A stretch of DNA of 64,000 nt from Gemmatales bacterium (GTDB lineage Bacteria; Planctomycetota; Planctomycetia; Gemmatales; Gemmataceae), in contig BPJP01000014.1 of NCBI GenBank assembly GCA_026004675.1, positions 62,001 through 126,000 on the forward strand, read 5' to 3'. Made by a program: the position numbers and the translations under genes. How positions within the stretch are numbered: position 1 is the stretch's first letter; every line of letters begins with the position of its first letter. Positions 1 through 12,943 of the stretch are shown here, piece by piece. Below the pieces are notes generated by a model, which had not been told where the DNA came from, ran no database searches, and saw only the letters and a list, made by a program, of their open reading frames with translations.

Positions 1-183
1 CGAGTCGGCTGAAGGGAAGCGTTGCAGCATTGGCTGATCGGACTGGCGGAGCAGCCGGGAATGGGAATGGTTCTGGACCAGGGGCTGATGGACGGCTATG
101 TCGCCATCGGTGACCGGGATTACGACAACCTGCGCCGGATGAGCCGAATTTGTCATCGAGCGGGTTTTCCGACGCTGCGTTAG
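1..183 (+). CDS. C-terminal fragment of an unrecognised protein (truncated by window edge)
   Basis: The last 57 codons before a TAG stop at 181-183 read as a compositionally normal protein, ending near the motif DRDYDNLRRMSRICHR. The same frame has a TGA at 10-12. Dropping one G from the GGG at 14-16 joins it to the open frame upstream (SRLKEALQHW), so this is probably the tail of a longer gene whose frame is broken by a one-base expansion like those in the next gene. It converges on the minus-strand metallohydrolase gene, 18 bp away. I do not recognise the family and infer no function. Confidence 0.45.
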
Positions 184-201
184 GTCGACGACAGACCCGA
201 A

Positions 202-2764
202 TTACTCCTCCTTTTTCCACGTGATCCACATGGGCGATGCCCAGGCCAGGCTGCCGTCGTCCTGTTCAACACGAACGTAGTAATAACTGGTCGTGCCGGG
301 TTGAGCGTCCATGTCGGCATAGCGGATGGTCCATTCGCTTTTCTTCGGCTCAGCCGAGTAAACGTATTTGTTGTTGCGAATGATGTGGAGTTTGGCAATC
401 GGCCTTGGTGCACGAACAGCGATTTCAAATGCAGGCCGCTTCGTGGTTGAAAAGGACATCGCCCATCAGCTGGTCTTTGTGTCGGGACGATGAGAATGAT
501 GTTGTCGTTAGCGCCGTAGCAATGCCGAGAGCGAAAAGCGTCGATAATGTTTTGTCTGGAATTTTCCGGAGCCAAGACGGGGCGTGGCGTAACTGATGTG
601 CGTGCTGAAATGATCGCTCGAAGCCTGAAAACCGAGTCGGTAGCCTTTAGCCAAGGCGTTCCAGACGTAACCGGCGTCGTACTTCGTTTCTGCCGGGTTG
701 GCTCTGGGAGCGCCGCGGTGCTCATAGCTTTGCTAACGCTGCCGACAGCCTTGAAAGATCTCGACAACGGGTTCGACGGCAGGATCGTTGTCGCGCCAAT
801 CGGTTCCCATGCCAGTGGCGCTGGTGTGCGACGCACAAATGCCACCGAAGTGTTTCAAGCATTGGTAGAGCAGTTTGGTATCGGGAGTGCCGGTCTTGGG
901 CGATCCTTCAAGGCTGCCTCGCGGCAAAGGCCGAATACCTCGCTTCGGCATGATGACGTTTCTGTGCCCGTTCGGATAGACGTTGCTGCGCTCGTAGCAA
1001 TGAACAGCGACAAAATGTGGCGGATTATGGAAAAGGGTCAGTGGATTTTTGGATCAGCCACCAGATGTATTCATAGTGATAGCCGCTGTCGTGATCGCCG
1101 TTGCCCATCCAATCGAGGGCAGCGGCGTCGAGTGCATAGCGCCAGCTGTCTTCGAGTGTGCCGTCGCCGTCGCGGTGGGCACTGATTTCCGTATGACGAT
1201 GAAAATCACCGCGGAGAATGCGTAGTCGCTTGCCGCCGACTTCCACGCGCTTGCCGCGAATGGCCGCCAGGTCTTGCCTTTCATTGGGGTGCACCGGTGC
1301 CCGTTTCGGGTTTTCCTGCCGGTTTGTCGGCGACCAACTTCGGGCCGGCATTGTTAGCATCCGGTTTCAAGACAAAGGTAAAAAGATCGCTTTGCTGCCG
1401 GCTGCGGGCATTCTTTCGGCGGTCGGTACTTGTAGACCGCCAAAAGGTTGGTCCTGCCAGGCAACCAGTGCCGGGCGATTGTCGAGCAAATTGGTGGAAG
1501 AAGGCAGAAGAACCGGTTTGGACCAGGAATCGTCCTGGATAGCGCAAGGCATAACTGACCCAGGCCTCTCCCTGGCCGTTGACCCGAGCGTGATGCCGGA
1601 ACGACAACCAAATTCCCCCTTGGTTGTCGATTGCCAATCGCGGAAGACTTTTATTCCGGTCAATGATTCCCCGACAGTGCAGCATCCGGCTGTTGGGCAG
1701 GCTGCTTCAGCGTGCTTCCCTCCAGGCATTTGACGCGAACTGTGCGGCGATAATACAGCCCGAACCCTCGATAGCCGAGCGGCTTCAGTTTGTAAATATT
1801 GAGCCAGTCGGGCGGAAACGAGGAGTCTTTTGCCCCATTGCTCGTCCCCTTCTTCGTAAGCAATCCAAACGCGATTCTTGTCGTCACAGACGATACTCGG
1901 CCGGGCTTCGAATTTTGCCGACTCGGCAATGGCAATCGGCTCCGCTTTTTCGGTGAGTGCACGCAAACGAACATCGTAGTTGCCCTGGTCGTAGGTATCC
2001 CAGGCGACATAGACGGTGCCTTTCGAGTCGGCGGCCAACGCAGGGCTCCAATCGTTGGCGGAACTGTTCGAAACGACGCGCGGCTTTTGCCAGGGATGCT
2101 GGTCGGCCAGAGCCATCGCCATGATGTCGAAGTTGTCTTTCTGCCAGGATTGCCATGCCAGCCAGACGACCCCCTTGGAATCGGTAGCACTGACAACGTG
2201 GAAGTCGGTGCCCGGCTGAGTGGAATGACGAACCACCTTGGACCAGCGCTTCCCCGGCTGATAGCGTCGCGAAAAAATATCCCAGTTGCCTTTGACTTGC
2301 TGGCTCCAGGCGACAACGACATTGTTTTTGCCATCGATCGCAACCGTTGGCCGCCAAACGTCGATGCCGGGCTGGGTGACGGCGATGGGAGAATGCCAGG
2401 TCTTGCCATCAAACCGCATCAAGAGGATTTGGTCGCCGTTTTCCTTCGCGACCAGTTCATCGAATTGGCCATTGAGGATGCGTTCGCGAACGATGGGCCG
2501 ACCCGGTTTGTAGGCAGCGAAGGCCAGCCAAATCGTACCGTCAGCAGCGCGGGCGGCGGCAGGAAAGTCGTCTTCGGTTGATGTTTTCGTGATTTGCAGA
2601 GCCTTGTTGGCCAGGTCGTTGGGCATGGCGATTGGCGGCTGTTTTTCAAGAGGTGAATCGCGTCTGGCTGCGGGTTGTCGAGTCTCGCTTCGAAAAGAGA
2701 CAGCGCCGCCGATCAGCGCGGCGGCGAGTAAAAAAAGCACGCTGCGAAACGAAGTCATGGACAT
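202..2764 (-). pseudogene. Exported PHP-domain (CehA/McbA-like) metallohydrolase, multiply frameshifted
   Basis: An N-terminal signal peptide (about residues 1-24) is followed by a beta-propeller-like region with repeated W-[LV]-A-[FW] and D-x-KG/DGK strands. A PHP metallohydrolase domain follows, with the metal motif GDFHRHTEIS and then MGNGDHD (1025-1360), the segment SHTSATGMGTDWRDNDP (733-951) and a beta-sandwich C-terminus (202-459). The pieces lie in different frames. Deleting one base from each of ten short homopolymers (436-437, 484-486, 579-582, 1035-1037, 1286-1289, 1380-1384, 1442-1445, 1537-1538, 1669-1672, 1828-1831) gives one frame of 851 codons. One in-frame TAG at 733-735 remains. 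PHP proteins usually hydrolyse phosphoester or related bonds; the substrate is unknown. RBS AAGGG precedes the ATG. It lies 65 bp downstream of the next propeller gene. The damage is more likely sequence error than decay, but the TAG leaves doubt. Confidence 0.75.
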
Positions 2765-2829
2765 TTTTCCCTTTTACCTGAGTGAGTAATAGAAACCACA
2801 GGCTCAGGTGATTCCTTTTGTGTTCGCGA

Positions 2830-5499
2830 TTATTCCCATGGCATTTTGGTTTGTCTGGCTTCCTCGCCGGCGGTGAGAGAGACCTGAAGGCCGCTAGCCT
2901 GCGATGTGTAGAAAAGCCGACCATTCGAAACGGAGGAACCGACGCACTCGCGCGAATCGATGCAGGGGCCGGTGGAAACGAGGTCGCCAGTGCGCAGGTC
3001 GATCATGTCCATGTTAGCGCCCATGACGAAGTTTCCGGAGCAGGTAAAGCGAGTACAGGCATAACCTTTATTGAAGCGGCGAACGATCTTGCCGGTTTTC
3101 ATGTCGAAGACGTGGCCGTCCTGGCCGGAAGCATTGGAAAAAATGTAATCCTTGCCGACGCTGATCACGTTGACGGCTGAACGTACCGGGTCTGATTTCC
3201 ATATGAGTGATCCATCTCTGGCGTCGAGGCAAAAGACATAACGGTCGTTGGTACTCTCATCGGGTTGGTTGTAGCCTCCGAGGTAGAGCCGACCGTCTTT
3301 GCCGGAAATGGTGCAGCCCGCGGTCACACTGTATTTGTCTGTCAGCCAGATCTCTTTGCCGGTGAGCGGATCGAGACAAGCAGTGATACCGTTCGGACCA
3401 GGGGGCAATCCTCGTCGTTTTCGTTGGCTGGCGGAATAGCCGAAGAACGTCGAGTAGTAGATGCGATCGCCCATGAGACACAGCCCACAGTCGTTGCCTC
3501 CTCGCCCGTATTTGGAATAGTCCTTTTGCCAGACGATTTTGCCAGTATCGACATCCCAGGCCCAGATAAGCGGCTTGTTATCTTTCGGATAGAACGGATT
3601 GTTGTGGGTATAAATCCACGACATGATTTCCTCGCCTGTTTTCACCTGACGGGGCGTTCCGGTCATGATGAACGGTTTTTCCGTGCCTTGAGCGGCATAT
3701 TTCCCTGAACCGGACGCATAGACGGCGACATTCTTATAGACGATCGGCGGCGCCTGTCGGCTCCAGCTCGGCGAGCCCGTGAACGGTGCTTCCCAGATCA
3801 GCTCGCCCGTCGCAGCGTCGAGGCAACGCATGCGCGACCGGTTCATGCCGGCTTGCGGCAATAATAGCCGTTCCTGCCCGTTTCGACGAAAGTAAATCGG
3901 AGAAGTAAACGACAAGTAGACTCCTGGCCAATAGCGTCGCCACAATAAGCGCCCCGTTTCCTGCTCGACGGCATAAATTTGCCCCTCCGCAGTATGCGTA
4001 TACATTCTGCCGCCACCGCAAACAGGAATATGCTTGAACGTTCCTTTGTATCGACGTAGCCACTTGATCTTCAGCGGCGGGTCGACAACCTGATCGTTGG
4101 AATTGGTATTGGCCTGGTTGCCGTAGTTGGTGTACCAGTCGTATTTGGGGTCGGTGAACTTGCCCGTAAGCGGGCTGCGGATTCGTTCCAGGTGGAGATT
4201 TTTTTCAGGCAAGGGAGCCTTGCCATCTGGCCCTAGAACATACAGATAGCCGTCTTCGCAACCGAAGTAAATGCGCCCATTGGCGACGGCAGCCGGCGCA
4301 GTGATCGCCTTGCCGAACGCTGTTTGAAAAGACCACGCTTTTTCGTTGCCGGTCAGGGGCACGACGTAGAGCCGACCATCGAGACCACCAACGATGCCGT
4401 GGTTCTTTGTGAGAATCGGTGCCGCGATCGACGGCGCACCGCCCAGGTAATGGACCTCTTTGCTGTGGAGATTATGCCGGCAAAAGCCAAAACCTTCCTG
4501 CGGACGACAACGGTAGATGTCTTTTCCACGTATGCTCACGGAACAAAAACTCAACAACCCGAACAAGTTGATTGCCGTTTGCGTCCCGGGAACGTAGTCG
4601 GTGATAAGCTTGTTGTCGTCGGAGAGTTTGAGAATTTCCACCCGACCAGCATTATCACGGCGATGCCATTGCACGTACACTTCTCCTTCTTCGCCGATGC
4701 TCTGACCGAAGGCCGCCGGGTACTCGCGCCCCGCAAAACTCGGTATCACTCCCACTGCCCGAAGTTTGGCTTGTTCCCCTTCGTCCTGGAGAAAAACCGT
4801 GCGACCACCCGCTGGCATCACGACTGTCTTGCCATCGACCGATAAATTGCGCGAGCAACAGAAATGATCGCGCCAATCGACGCGCCCCTTTTTGTATTTC
4901 TGCCAATCCACTCCGTTCCAGCGGTCTCCGGTGAAACCCATCACTTCCTTGACAAAATCCCACATCCAACAAACCTTGCCGGCGGGTTCGACAGCAAAAA
5001 CTTTGGCACCGACGGTGCAGAAGTAAACGCGACCAGCGCTCACGACGGGAGCGGTGAAGATCGGACCGCCGCACTTGATCTCTCGCACCACGCTTCCGTC
5101 TTTGCGATTCAATACATAATAACGACCAGCCATTGTGCCAAAATGCAAATAGGGTCCGACGACGGCAGGAGAGGAAACGTTGTTGCAGTTGGCTTTCCCT
5201 CCTTGCGATTGGAATTTCCAGACCACTTTGAAGTTGTTGCCGTCGATACAAAAAACGGCGCCGCTGCCATCGACGACGTAGATCATGCCGTCCGCAATTG
5301 CAGGCGAAGTGAAAATCGCATCGGTAAGGGGAACGGCGGCGACCAAACCTAACGGTGATGCCACTCGTCGGTCAGCAGCATTTCCCGAATGCCTACTGTC
5401 GTATTTGAACTGCAGCCAATCTTCCGCCCCGACGACGATGGACGTGTTGGTCGCCAAAGTGAAAAAACCGAAAACAAGAAGTCGCAATTGGCTCTCCAT
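2830..5499 (-). CDS. Secreted PQQ-type beta-propeller repeat protein
   Basis: 889 residues. A signal peptide (MESQLRLLVFGFF... ending near VVGA) follows the chosen ATG, which has a purine-rich site GAGGCGG just upstream. An in-frame ATG 16 codons earlier would bury the signal sequence. The mature part is built from repeated propeller blades of the PQQ/BamB type (G-x-[IV]-Y-x-[GV]-x-D-G-x-[LV] and TGKxxW), including VYVVDG-like and YLYVLGPDGK blades, probably two propellers in tandem. No PQQ ligand set or haem motif was identified, so the enzymatic role is unknown; a periplasmic binding or scaffold function is as likely as a dehydrogenase. It lies 65 bp upstream of the PHP metallohydrolase gene on the same strand, and the two may be co-transcribed. 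Confidence 0.8.
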   Translation of the reverse strand: MESQLRLLVFGFFTLATNTSIVVGAEDWLQFKYDSRHSGNAADRRVASPLGLVAAVPLTDAIFTSPAIADGMIYVVDGSGAVFCIDGNNFKVVWKFQSQGGKANCNNVSSPAVVGPYLHFGTMAGRYYVLNRKDGSVVREIKCGGPIFTAPVVSAGRVYFCTVGAKVFAVEPAGKVCWMWDFVKEVMGFTGDRWNGVDWQKYKKGRVDWRDHFCCSRNLSVDGKTVVMPAGGRTVFLQDEGEQAKLRAVGVIPSFAGREYPAAFGQSIGEEGEVYVQWHRRDNAGRVEILKLSDDNKLITDYVPGTQTAINLFGLLSFCSVSIRGKDIYRCRPQEGFGFCRHNLHSKEVHYLGGAPSIAAPILTKNHGIVGGLDGRLYVVPLTGNEKAWSFQTAFGKAITAPAAVANGRIYFGCEDGYLYVLGPDGKAPLPEKNLHLERIRSPLTGKFTDPKYDWYTNYGNQANTNSNDQVVDPPLKIKWLRRYKGTFKHIPVCGGGRMYTHTAEGQIYAVEQETGRLLWRRYWPGVYLSFTSPIYFRRNGQERLLLPQAGMNRSRMRCLDAATGELIWEAPFTGSPSWSRQAPPIVYKNVAVYASGSGKYAAQGTEKPFIMTGTPRQVKTGEEIMSWIYTHNNPFYPKDNKPLIWAWDVDTGKIVWQKDYSKYGRGGNDCGLCLMGDRIYYSTFFGYSASQRKRRGLPPGPNGITACLDPLTGKEIWLTDKYSVTAGCTISGKDGRLYLGGYNQPDESTNDRYVFCLDARDGSLIWKSDPVRSAVNVISVGKDYIFSNASGQDGHVFDMKTGKIVRRFNKGYACTRFTCSGNFVMGANMDMIDLRTGDLVSTGPCIDSRECVGSSVSNGRLFYTSQASGLQVSLTAGEEARQTKMPWE

Positions 5500-5935
5500 G
5501 GTCCGCCTCGCGGATAGTCTTGCACAAGTGGGGGATTCGCTTCTCATAGGTTACGCAACATGATAAGGGCACGCAAGCAAGTGAGGGGAATAGCAACCGT
5601 TGTGAGCATTTCTTGCGTTGCCGCAGATGATGTTCAGATGGGTGCGAACCGACGCTGTGTTTCATTCCACAAAAATGGCCCGTCGCAATGTCTGCATAGT
5701 AATAGCTGCGCTCCGCCGAACTCGGCTCGGAAGGGGGATGGTGGCCTGGATCGTTGGAAGCCGTTTTTTTTCCGCCCATCGCGTTTCCAAAGCACGCTGA
5801 CTGAAGCGAGACAACCGGAATTTCGTTGCCTCCGACGATAATTTGCTTACAGTGATGACTGCTCGCCTGCCAAGTGAGCGGGACATGTTTTCCGCTCGTC
5901 TTACTGGAATCTGCGATTTACTCTTGAACACGACT
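5500..5935. other. Divergent intergenic region, no gene seen
   Basis: 436 bp between the minus-strand propeller gene and the plus-strand glycoside-hydrolase-like gene. The plus-strand reading frame stays open back to 5843, but that part lacks protein-like composition and precedes the signal peptide. The region presumably holds both promoters. I found no convincing -35/-10 pair, hairpin or repeat beyond a T8 run near 5765. Confidence 0.5.
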
Positions 5936-8900
5936 ATGGGAGAGAATCGATTGCGAACGCAAATGGTTGTAACGTTGTGCATTCTTTGTTTCGCTTCGTC
6001 GGTGCCAGCCGCGGATGACTTCACGCGCGAAGCGCAGAAGTTCGGCAAAACCCGCCCGGTGGTTTCTTCCCAGCCCGATGGGCTGCTCATTTGCGAGGGG
6101 GAAGAATTCCAAGTGCGCTCTCCGGGATGGCAAGCGAAACCGTTCGGAACGAATTATTATGCTGCCACGTTTGCCAATTCATTTCTTAGCCGACAAGCAT
6201 TTCTCGGTGCACCGGAACAATGTGAGGAAAGCGCCGCTACGATTCAGGTCGACGTGCCGAAAGCCGGCAAATACCTGGTGCTGGTCCGCTACGAAGCAGC
6301 CTTCCGCTTTGAGACGCAATTTCGGGTTCGCATCGAACAGCAGGGACAGCGCGTCTTGGATCGTCTTTATGGCGCTCGCGACAATGTCAAAATCTGGGCG
6401 TTTCGACAAAAACTCAAAAAGGAAGTCGGCTGGAGTTGGGGTGCCGTCGAAAATATCGTTTGGGAAGGTCACGATGCCTTCGCCAACTTGCAAAAAGGCC
6501 CGGCTGAGATCACCTTGCTGGCCGGCAAACAGCCTGAACCGGCTGCACGCCGAAACATTGACCTCGTCATGCTTACCACCGATGTCGAGCAAGTTCGCAT
6601 GCGCATCGAAAAAGAAAACTATCTCCCTCTCGATGGCATGCTCACTCAAGCCGGCGATGTGTGGTTGCGTGTCACCAACCGAGGCAGCAAGCCATTGACC
6701 TTTCGAGGAAAGAAGGCGATGGGAGGGGGCAACTGGCAGGAACATTCTCCCTATTGGGTTCACCTCCGCAAATGGCCCCAGGTCAAGATCGACGTCCAGC
6801 CCGGCCAGACGAGCGCCTGGACCGAAGTCGGCAGTACCATGGACTCGCTGAGCGATGGCCAATGGTTCTGGACGGGCAACGGCCCCTACCGTGCTGAATT
6901 CGGCCTCAAAGGTCCGAATGGGAAGATTGAAAGTATCGCACGCTTCGACGGCGAAGGCGATCTGGTACTAGCCGCCGACGGCGATACCAGGTATTCGCGA
7001 CGACTGCGAAGGTTGGATCAGGTGCTGTACGATCTCTTGGACGAGATCAAAAAAGCGAATCCGGCGCCGCACGGCAAGACTCCTTCGCTGACGACCATCT
7101 ATGCAACGACGTTTACACCCTTAGACAACGGCAAGCACGCCTCGGCGGTAGCCGAATTCAAAAAACTCTTTGCCCTGACCGACCCAGTCGCTGACGCTCC
7201 CAACGGGCGAGGCTACATCGATGTTCGTGGCGTTCCGACGCCTAAACTGGCCGACTATTGCCAAAAGCTCAACGGCAAGAACATTGCCGTCGTCAGCTTG
7301 GGTGACGAGATCAGTTTGCCCAAGCCAGGCGGCGCCAAAGTGCATGAAGGCTTTCGTGACTGGCTGAAAACACAAGGCGTCAAACCCGCGGATGTCGATC
7401 CGGCGGCTGGTGGCGATTTCAGCAAAATCCATTACGATCTCAACCCCAGCCTGCAAAAAACCAAGCCCGGGGTGTATTACTGGTCGCGTCGCTATCTTTA
7501 TGACTTCGGGATTCGCGCCATTAAACAGCGTACCGATATCCTGCGAAAGCACCTGCCCAATGCCGGCATCGGTGCCAATTACTCGCCGCATTACCCGACC
7601 GAACATATGTTCCTCGGCGAAACATACAAATGGATCAGCACCTTTCGCCGAGACGGTATGACGATGCCTTGGAGCGAGGATTATATCTGGCAGGTTGCTG
7701 TCGGCACGGCGCAGATGAACAACATCAACCTCGATCAATTCCGTGCTGCTTTGAAGGGTAAACCGATTCGAAAGATTCATTATTATGTGATGCCGCACGC
7801 GCCCAACAACACGCCTGCCACATGGCGACGTCTTTTTTTCAGTGCGTTGGGACACGGCATGAAGATCATCAATTTGTTCGAGTTTCGGCCTGTCCACGTC
7901 GCCTACACCGAAAACCATGTGGATCATCCGGAAATGTATGTGATGATTCTAAAGAGTTTTCGTGAATATGGCTTGTTCGAGGACATTGTCCAAACGGGTC
8001 GTGTTCGCCCAGCAGAGGCGGCATTGTGGTTCAGCGAAACCGGGGACATCTGGGGAGATAGCCACGGATCGTTTGCCGCTGCCAAACGCAGCCTCTATAC
8101 CGCCATTCGCCATCAGCAAATCCCTCTCGACTTTGTCGTGGAACCCGACTGCTACGATGGCACGCTCGACCGATATAAGGTTCTCTATTTGACCGATGCG
8201 CATGTTTCCCGGCGAGCTTCTGAAGCCATAGCTCGCTGGGTGCAGAAAGGCGGCGTCGTTTTCGCGACGGCCGGCGCTGGTATGTTCGACGAACGAAACC
8301 GGCCGAACGATGTCCTGCGAAAACTTTTCGGCATCGACCAAACGACCTTGGAGGCTCCTCCCGAAGCCCAGATTACATGGATCAAACAAGACTTGCCTTT
8401 TGCCAAGCCCATTGACAAGGTAGTGTGGGGCCATCATCCGCCGTCAGCAGTCATCGCAGTTCGAAGCCGAATCAAGACAACCTCGGCGAAGGTGTCGGCA
8501 ACGTTTGCTGATGGCAACCCGGCAGTCGTGACCAATACACCGGGCAAAGGCAAAACGGTTTATTGCGCTTTCTTGCCCGGTTTGAGCTATTACAAACCCG
8601 CTGTTCCAAAACGTCCCGTCGATCGTGGTGCCACGGATGATGCCATGGTTCACTTTTTGCCGACGGCATTCGATTCCGCCGTCGGTCAGCTCATCGGTTC
8701 CGCCGCCGTCAGGCTTGTGCCTCCGGTTCGCTGCACCCAGCCGCTGGTCGAAACGACAGTCATCGAATCCAAGGTCGGCGTCGTGATCCCTCTCGTGAAT
8801 TGGACGCCGAATCCGGTGAAAGGCCTGCGCGTCGAGATTAACGTTCCGGCGCCTCAAAAAGCCACTCTCGCGAGCGGCAAACCGCTGAAGGTTGAGTCGA

Positions 8901-8962
8901 CCGAAGAGAAACGCGTCTATACGTTCGATCTCGATATCGCTGACGCCCTCATTCTCCGCTGA
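5936..8962 (+). CDS. Large secreted glycoside-hydrolase-like protein (hypothetical)
   Basis: About 1008 residues from the ATG at 5936, which begins a signal peptide (MGENRLRTQMVVTLCILCFA..., cleavage near VPAA). The upstream in-frame ATG at 5843 would place about 30 residues before it. The N-terminal third looks like a beta-sandwich or carbohydrate-binding fold. The middle resembles a TIM-barrel glycosidase (YYWSRRYLYDFGIRAIKQ, then NYSPHYPTEHMF). Residues around 690-860 resemble the glutamine-amidotransferase-like trimerisation domain of GH42-type beta-galactosidases (DRYKVLYLTDAHVSRRA, WVQKGGVVFATAGAG). I cannot assign catalytic acids, so the activity is inferred only from overall layout. 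It is divergent from the propeller gene and convergent with the GNAT gene. Confidence 0.7.
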   Translation: MGENRLRTQMVVTLCILCFASSVPAADDFTREAQKFGKTRPVVSSQPDGLLICEGEEFQVRSPGWQAKPFGTNYYAATFANSFLSRQAFLGAPEQCEESAATIQVDVPKAGKYLVLVRYEAAFRFETQFRVRIEQQGQRVLDRLYGARDNVKIWAFRQKLKKEVGWSWGAVENIVWEGHDAFANLQKGPAEITLLAGKQPEPAARRNIDLVMLTTDVEQVRMRIEKENYLPLDGMLTQAGDVWLRVTNRGSKPLTFRGKKAMGGGNWQEHSPYWVHLRKWPQVKIDVQPGQTSAWTEVGSTMDSLSDGQWFWTGNGPYRAEFGLKGPNGKIESIARFDGEGDLVLAADGDTRYSRRLRRLDQVLYDLLDEIKKANPAPHGKTPSLTTIYATTFTPLDNGKHASAVAEFKKLFALTDPVADAPNGRGYIDVRGVPTPKLADYCQKLNGKNIAVVSLGDEISLPKPGGAKVHEGFRDWLKTQGVKPADVDPAAGGDFSKIHYDLNPSLQKTKPGVYYWSRRYLYDFGIRAIKQRTDILRKHLPNAGIGANYSPHYPTEHMFLGETYKWISTFRRDGMTMPWSEDYIWQVAVGTAQMNNINLDQFRAALKGKPIRKIHYYVMPHAPNNTPATWRRLFFSALGHGMKIINLFEFRPVHVAYTENHVDHPEMYVMILKSFREYGLFEDIVQTGRVRPAEAALWFSETGDIWGDSHGSFAAAKRSLYTAIRHQQIPLDFVVEPDCYDGTLDRYKVLYLTDAHVSRRASEAIARWVQKGGVVFATAGAGMFDERNRPNDVLRKLFGIDQTTLEAPPEAQITWIKQDLPFAKPIDKVVWGHHPPSAVIAVRSRIKTTSAKVSATFADGNPAVVTNTPGKGKTVYCAFLPGLSYYKPAVPKRPVDRGATDDAMVHFLPTAFDSAVGQLIGSAAVRLVPPVRCTQPLVETTVIESKVGVVIPLVNWTPNPVKGLRVEINVPAPQKATLASGKPLKVESTEEKRVYTFDLDIADALILR

Positions 8963-8974
8963 ACGGCGGCAAAC

Positions 8975-9910
8975 TTAGCCAAGCGTTCGTTCATACACTG
9001 GGAACGAGCCTTGTTTTTGAAAAAAGGCGTCGTAAAAAGCGACGAGATGAGGCGCATCGGATGGAACCTGGCCAGCAAGGACCGTCAGATTGCGTTCTTC
9101 GGCTTTGCTGGCAGCGGTCTCCAAAAGGGCAAGCCCCCGCGGCATCAAATGCTCGTCATCGGGCGCGAGAAAACTGAATAGCCCTCGAATCCGTTTGGTG
9201 TTCATGCCTTCCGTTCCGAATGCGCCGAGGCGATAACACGGCGCTTGCGGATCAACCTGCCGGGGATCCGCATAGTCGGCATTTTGAATCAGAATACCGA
9301 TCGAGTTGGGTGTGCCATCCGAATTTCGCCGAACGAAACAACATTCCGCAGAGAAATAGGGGTTGCGGAATAAGTGATTTTCCAACTCGGCGGCGGTCGC
9401 AGCCCGTAATGCGTGCGGCGCGAGCTGGTAAATTGCCGGCACATCCTCGCGGCGAAGCGGCGTCACTGCCGGCGGCTGCTTGGTTCGTGTCGGCATGCTC
9501 GCCAGCTCCAGCACGTAATTGAGCATGTCACGCTTTTTGGCAAAGCCCTGGCTTTGAAAAAATTCCCACTGTTCCGTCCAATCGGACCGATAAGCGGCAA
9601 AAACTGTCTGCACGCCGCGATCTTTCAGCGCCTGAATGACTTTGTCAAACAGCGGCTGCCTGGCATGTTCGAAACCGGGCCGGCACCAAGGAAAATTGAC
9701 CCTGCCGTTGGCGTTGAACATCGCATAGGCGACGATCCGTCCATTTTCGACAGCATAAAAACGAGATGCCGGATCGAAACCGCGTGCCTGGCAGCGGCGT
9801 TCTACCTCGGCCACCGTCGCAGGCTTGAAGCCAGGCAGATCAGCAGCCGCTTCGTTGTATACCTCCGCTTGATGTTTTTCGTCGCCAGCTTGATAATTCC
9901 GAATTTCCAC
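8975..9910 (-). CDS. Tandem GNAT-fold acetyltransferase
   Basis: 311 residues. The N-terminal half is a GNAT domain (MEIRNYQAGDE start, VYNEAAADLPGF, FYAVENGRIVAYAMF, then FDKVIQALKDRGVQTVFAAY and a C-terminal FFQSQGFAKKRD strand). The second half repeats the fold in weaker form (RGLALLETAASKAEERNLTV... FYDAFFQKQGSF). Tandem GNAT proteins use acetyl-CoA to modify amines or protein N-termini, and often only one copy is catalytic. The substrate is unknown. It starts 67 bp downstream of the aconitase gene on the same strand and may be read through from it. Confidence 0.75.
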   Translation of the reverse strand: MEIRNYQAGDEKHQAEVYNEAAADLPGFKPATVAEVERRCQARGFDPASRFYAVENGRIVAYAMFNANGRVNFPWCRPGFEHARQPLFDKVIQALKDRGVQTVFAAYRSDWTEQWEFFQSQGFAKKRDMLNYVLELASMPTRTKQPPAVTPLRREDVPAIYQLAPHALRAATAAELENHLFRNPYFSAECCFVRRNSDGTPNSIGILIQNADYADPRQVDPQAPCYRLGAFGTEGMNTKRIRGLFSFLAPDDEHLMPRGLALLETAASKAEERNLTVLAGQVPSDAPHLVAFYDAFFQKQGSFPVYERTLG

Positions 9911-9977
9911 TATTGGCTCCCTGTTCGCGTTAACGCCTCTTTCGCAAACGCTCTGTCTCCCCTTTCGACCTCGGGTT

Positions 9978-12644
<2,667 letters not shown>

Positions 12645-12943
12645 CGTTTAGCCTCGAAACTTTGTCAGTTTGGATGGTTGACCAATGTTATTGTGCCCAC
12701 CGGCCGAAAATCGTCGAGTTCGCGCGTCAGACCAGACAAAGCGCGTTCCCCTCGTGTACCCCGTCCCGATGCTATTCGATCCGTCATCCCGCGTGTCCTG
12801 ATGACTCGGTTCCCCAAGGATAATGTATCATGCAAACGACCGGCTTCGCTCGCCTTGTGCGAAATTCGTTTTCAAGACGCCGTCAACTTTATAGACTTTT
12901 GTGAGATGAGGTCTGCATTCCGTTTCCCTACCTGTGATCAGCG
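12645..12943. other. Divergent intergenic region (acnA / DUF1080 gene)
   Basis: 299 bp with no convincing gene; reading frames crossing it are extensions of antisense frames inside acnA. It must carry both promoters. A TATAGA box lies in ACTTTATAGAC about 55 bp before the DUF1080 start, but no good -35 accompanies it. Confidence 0.4.
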
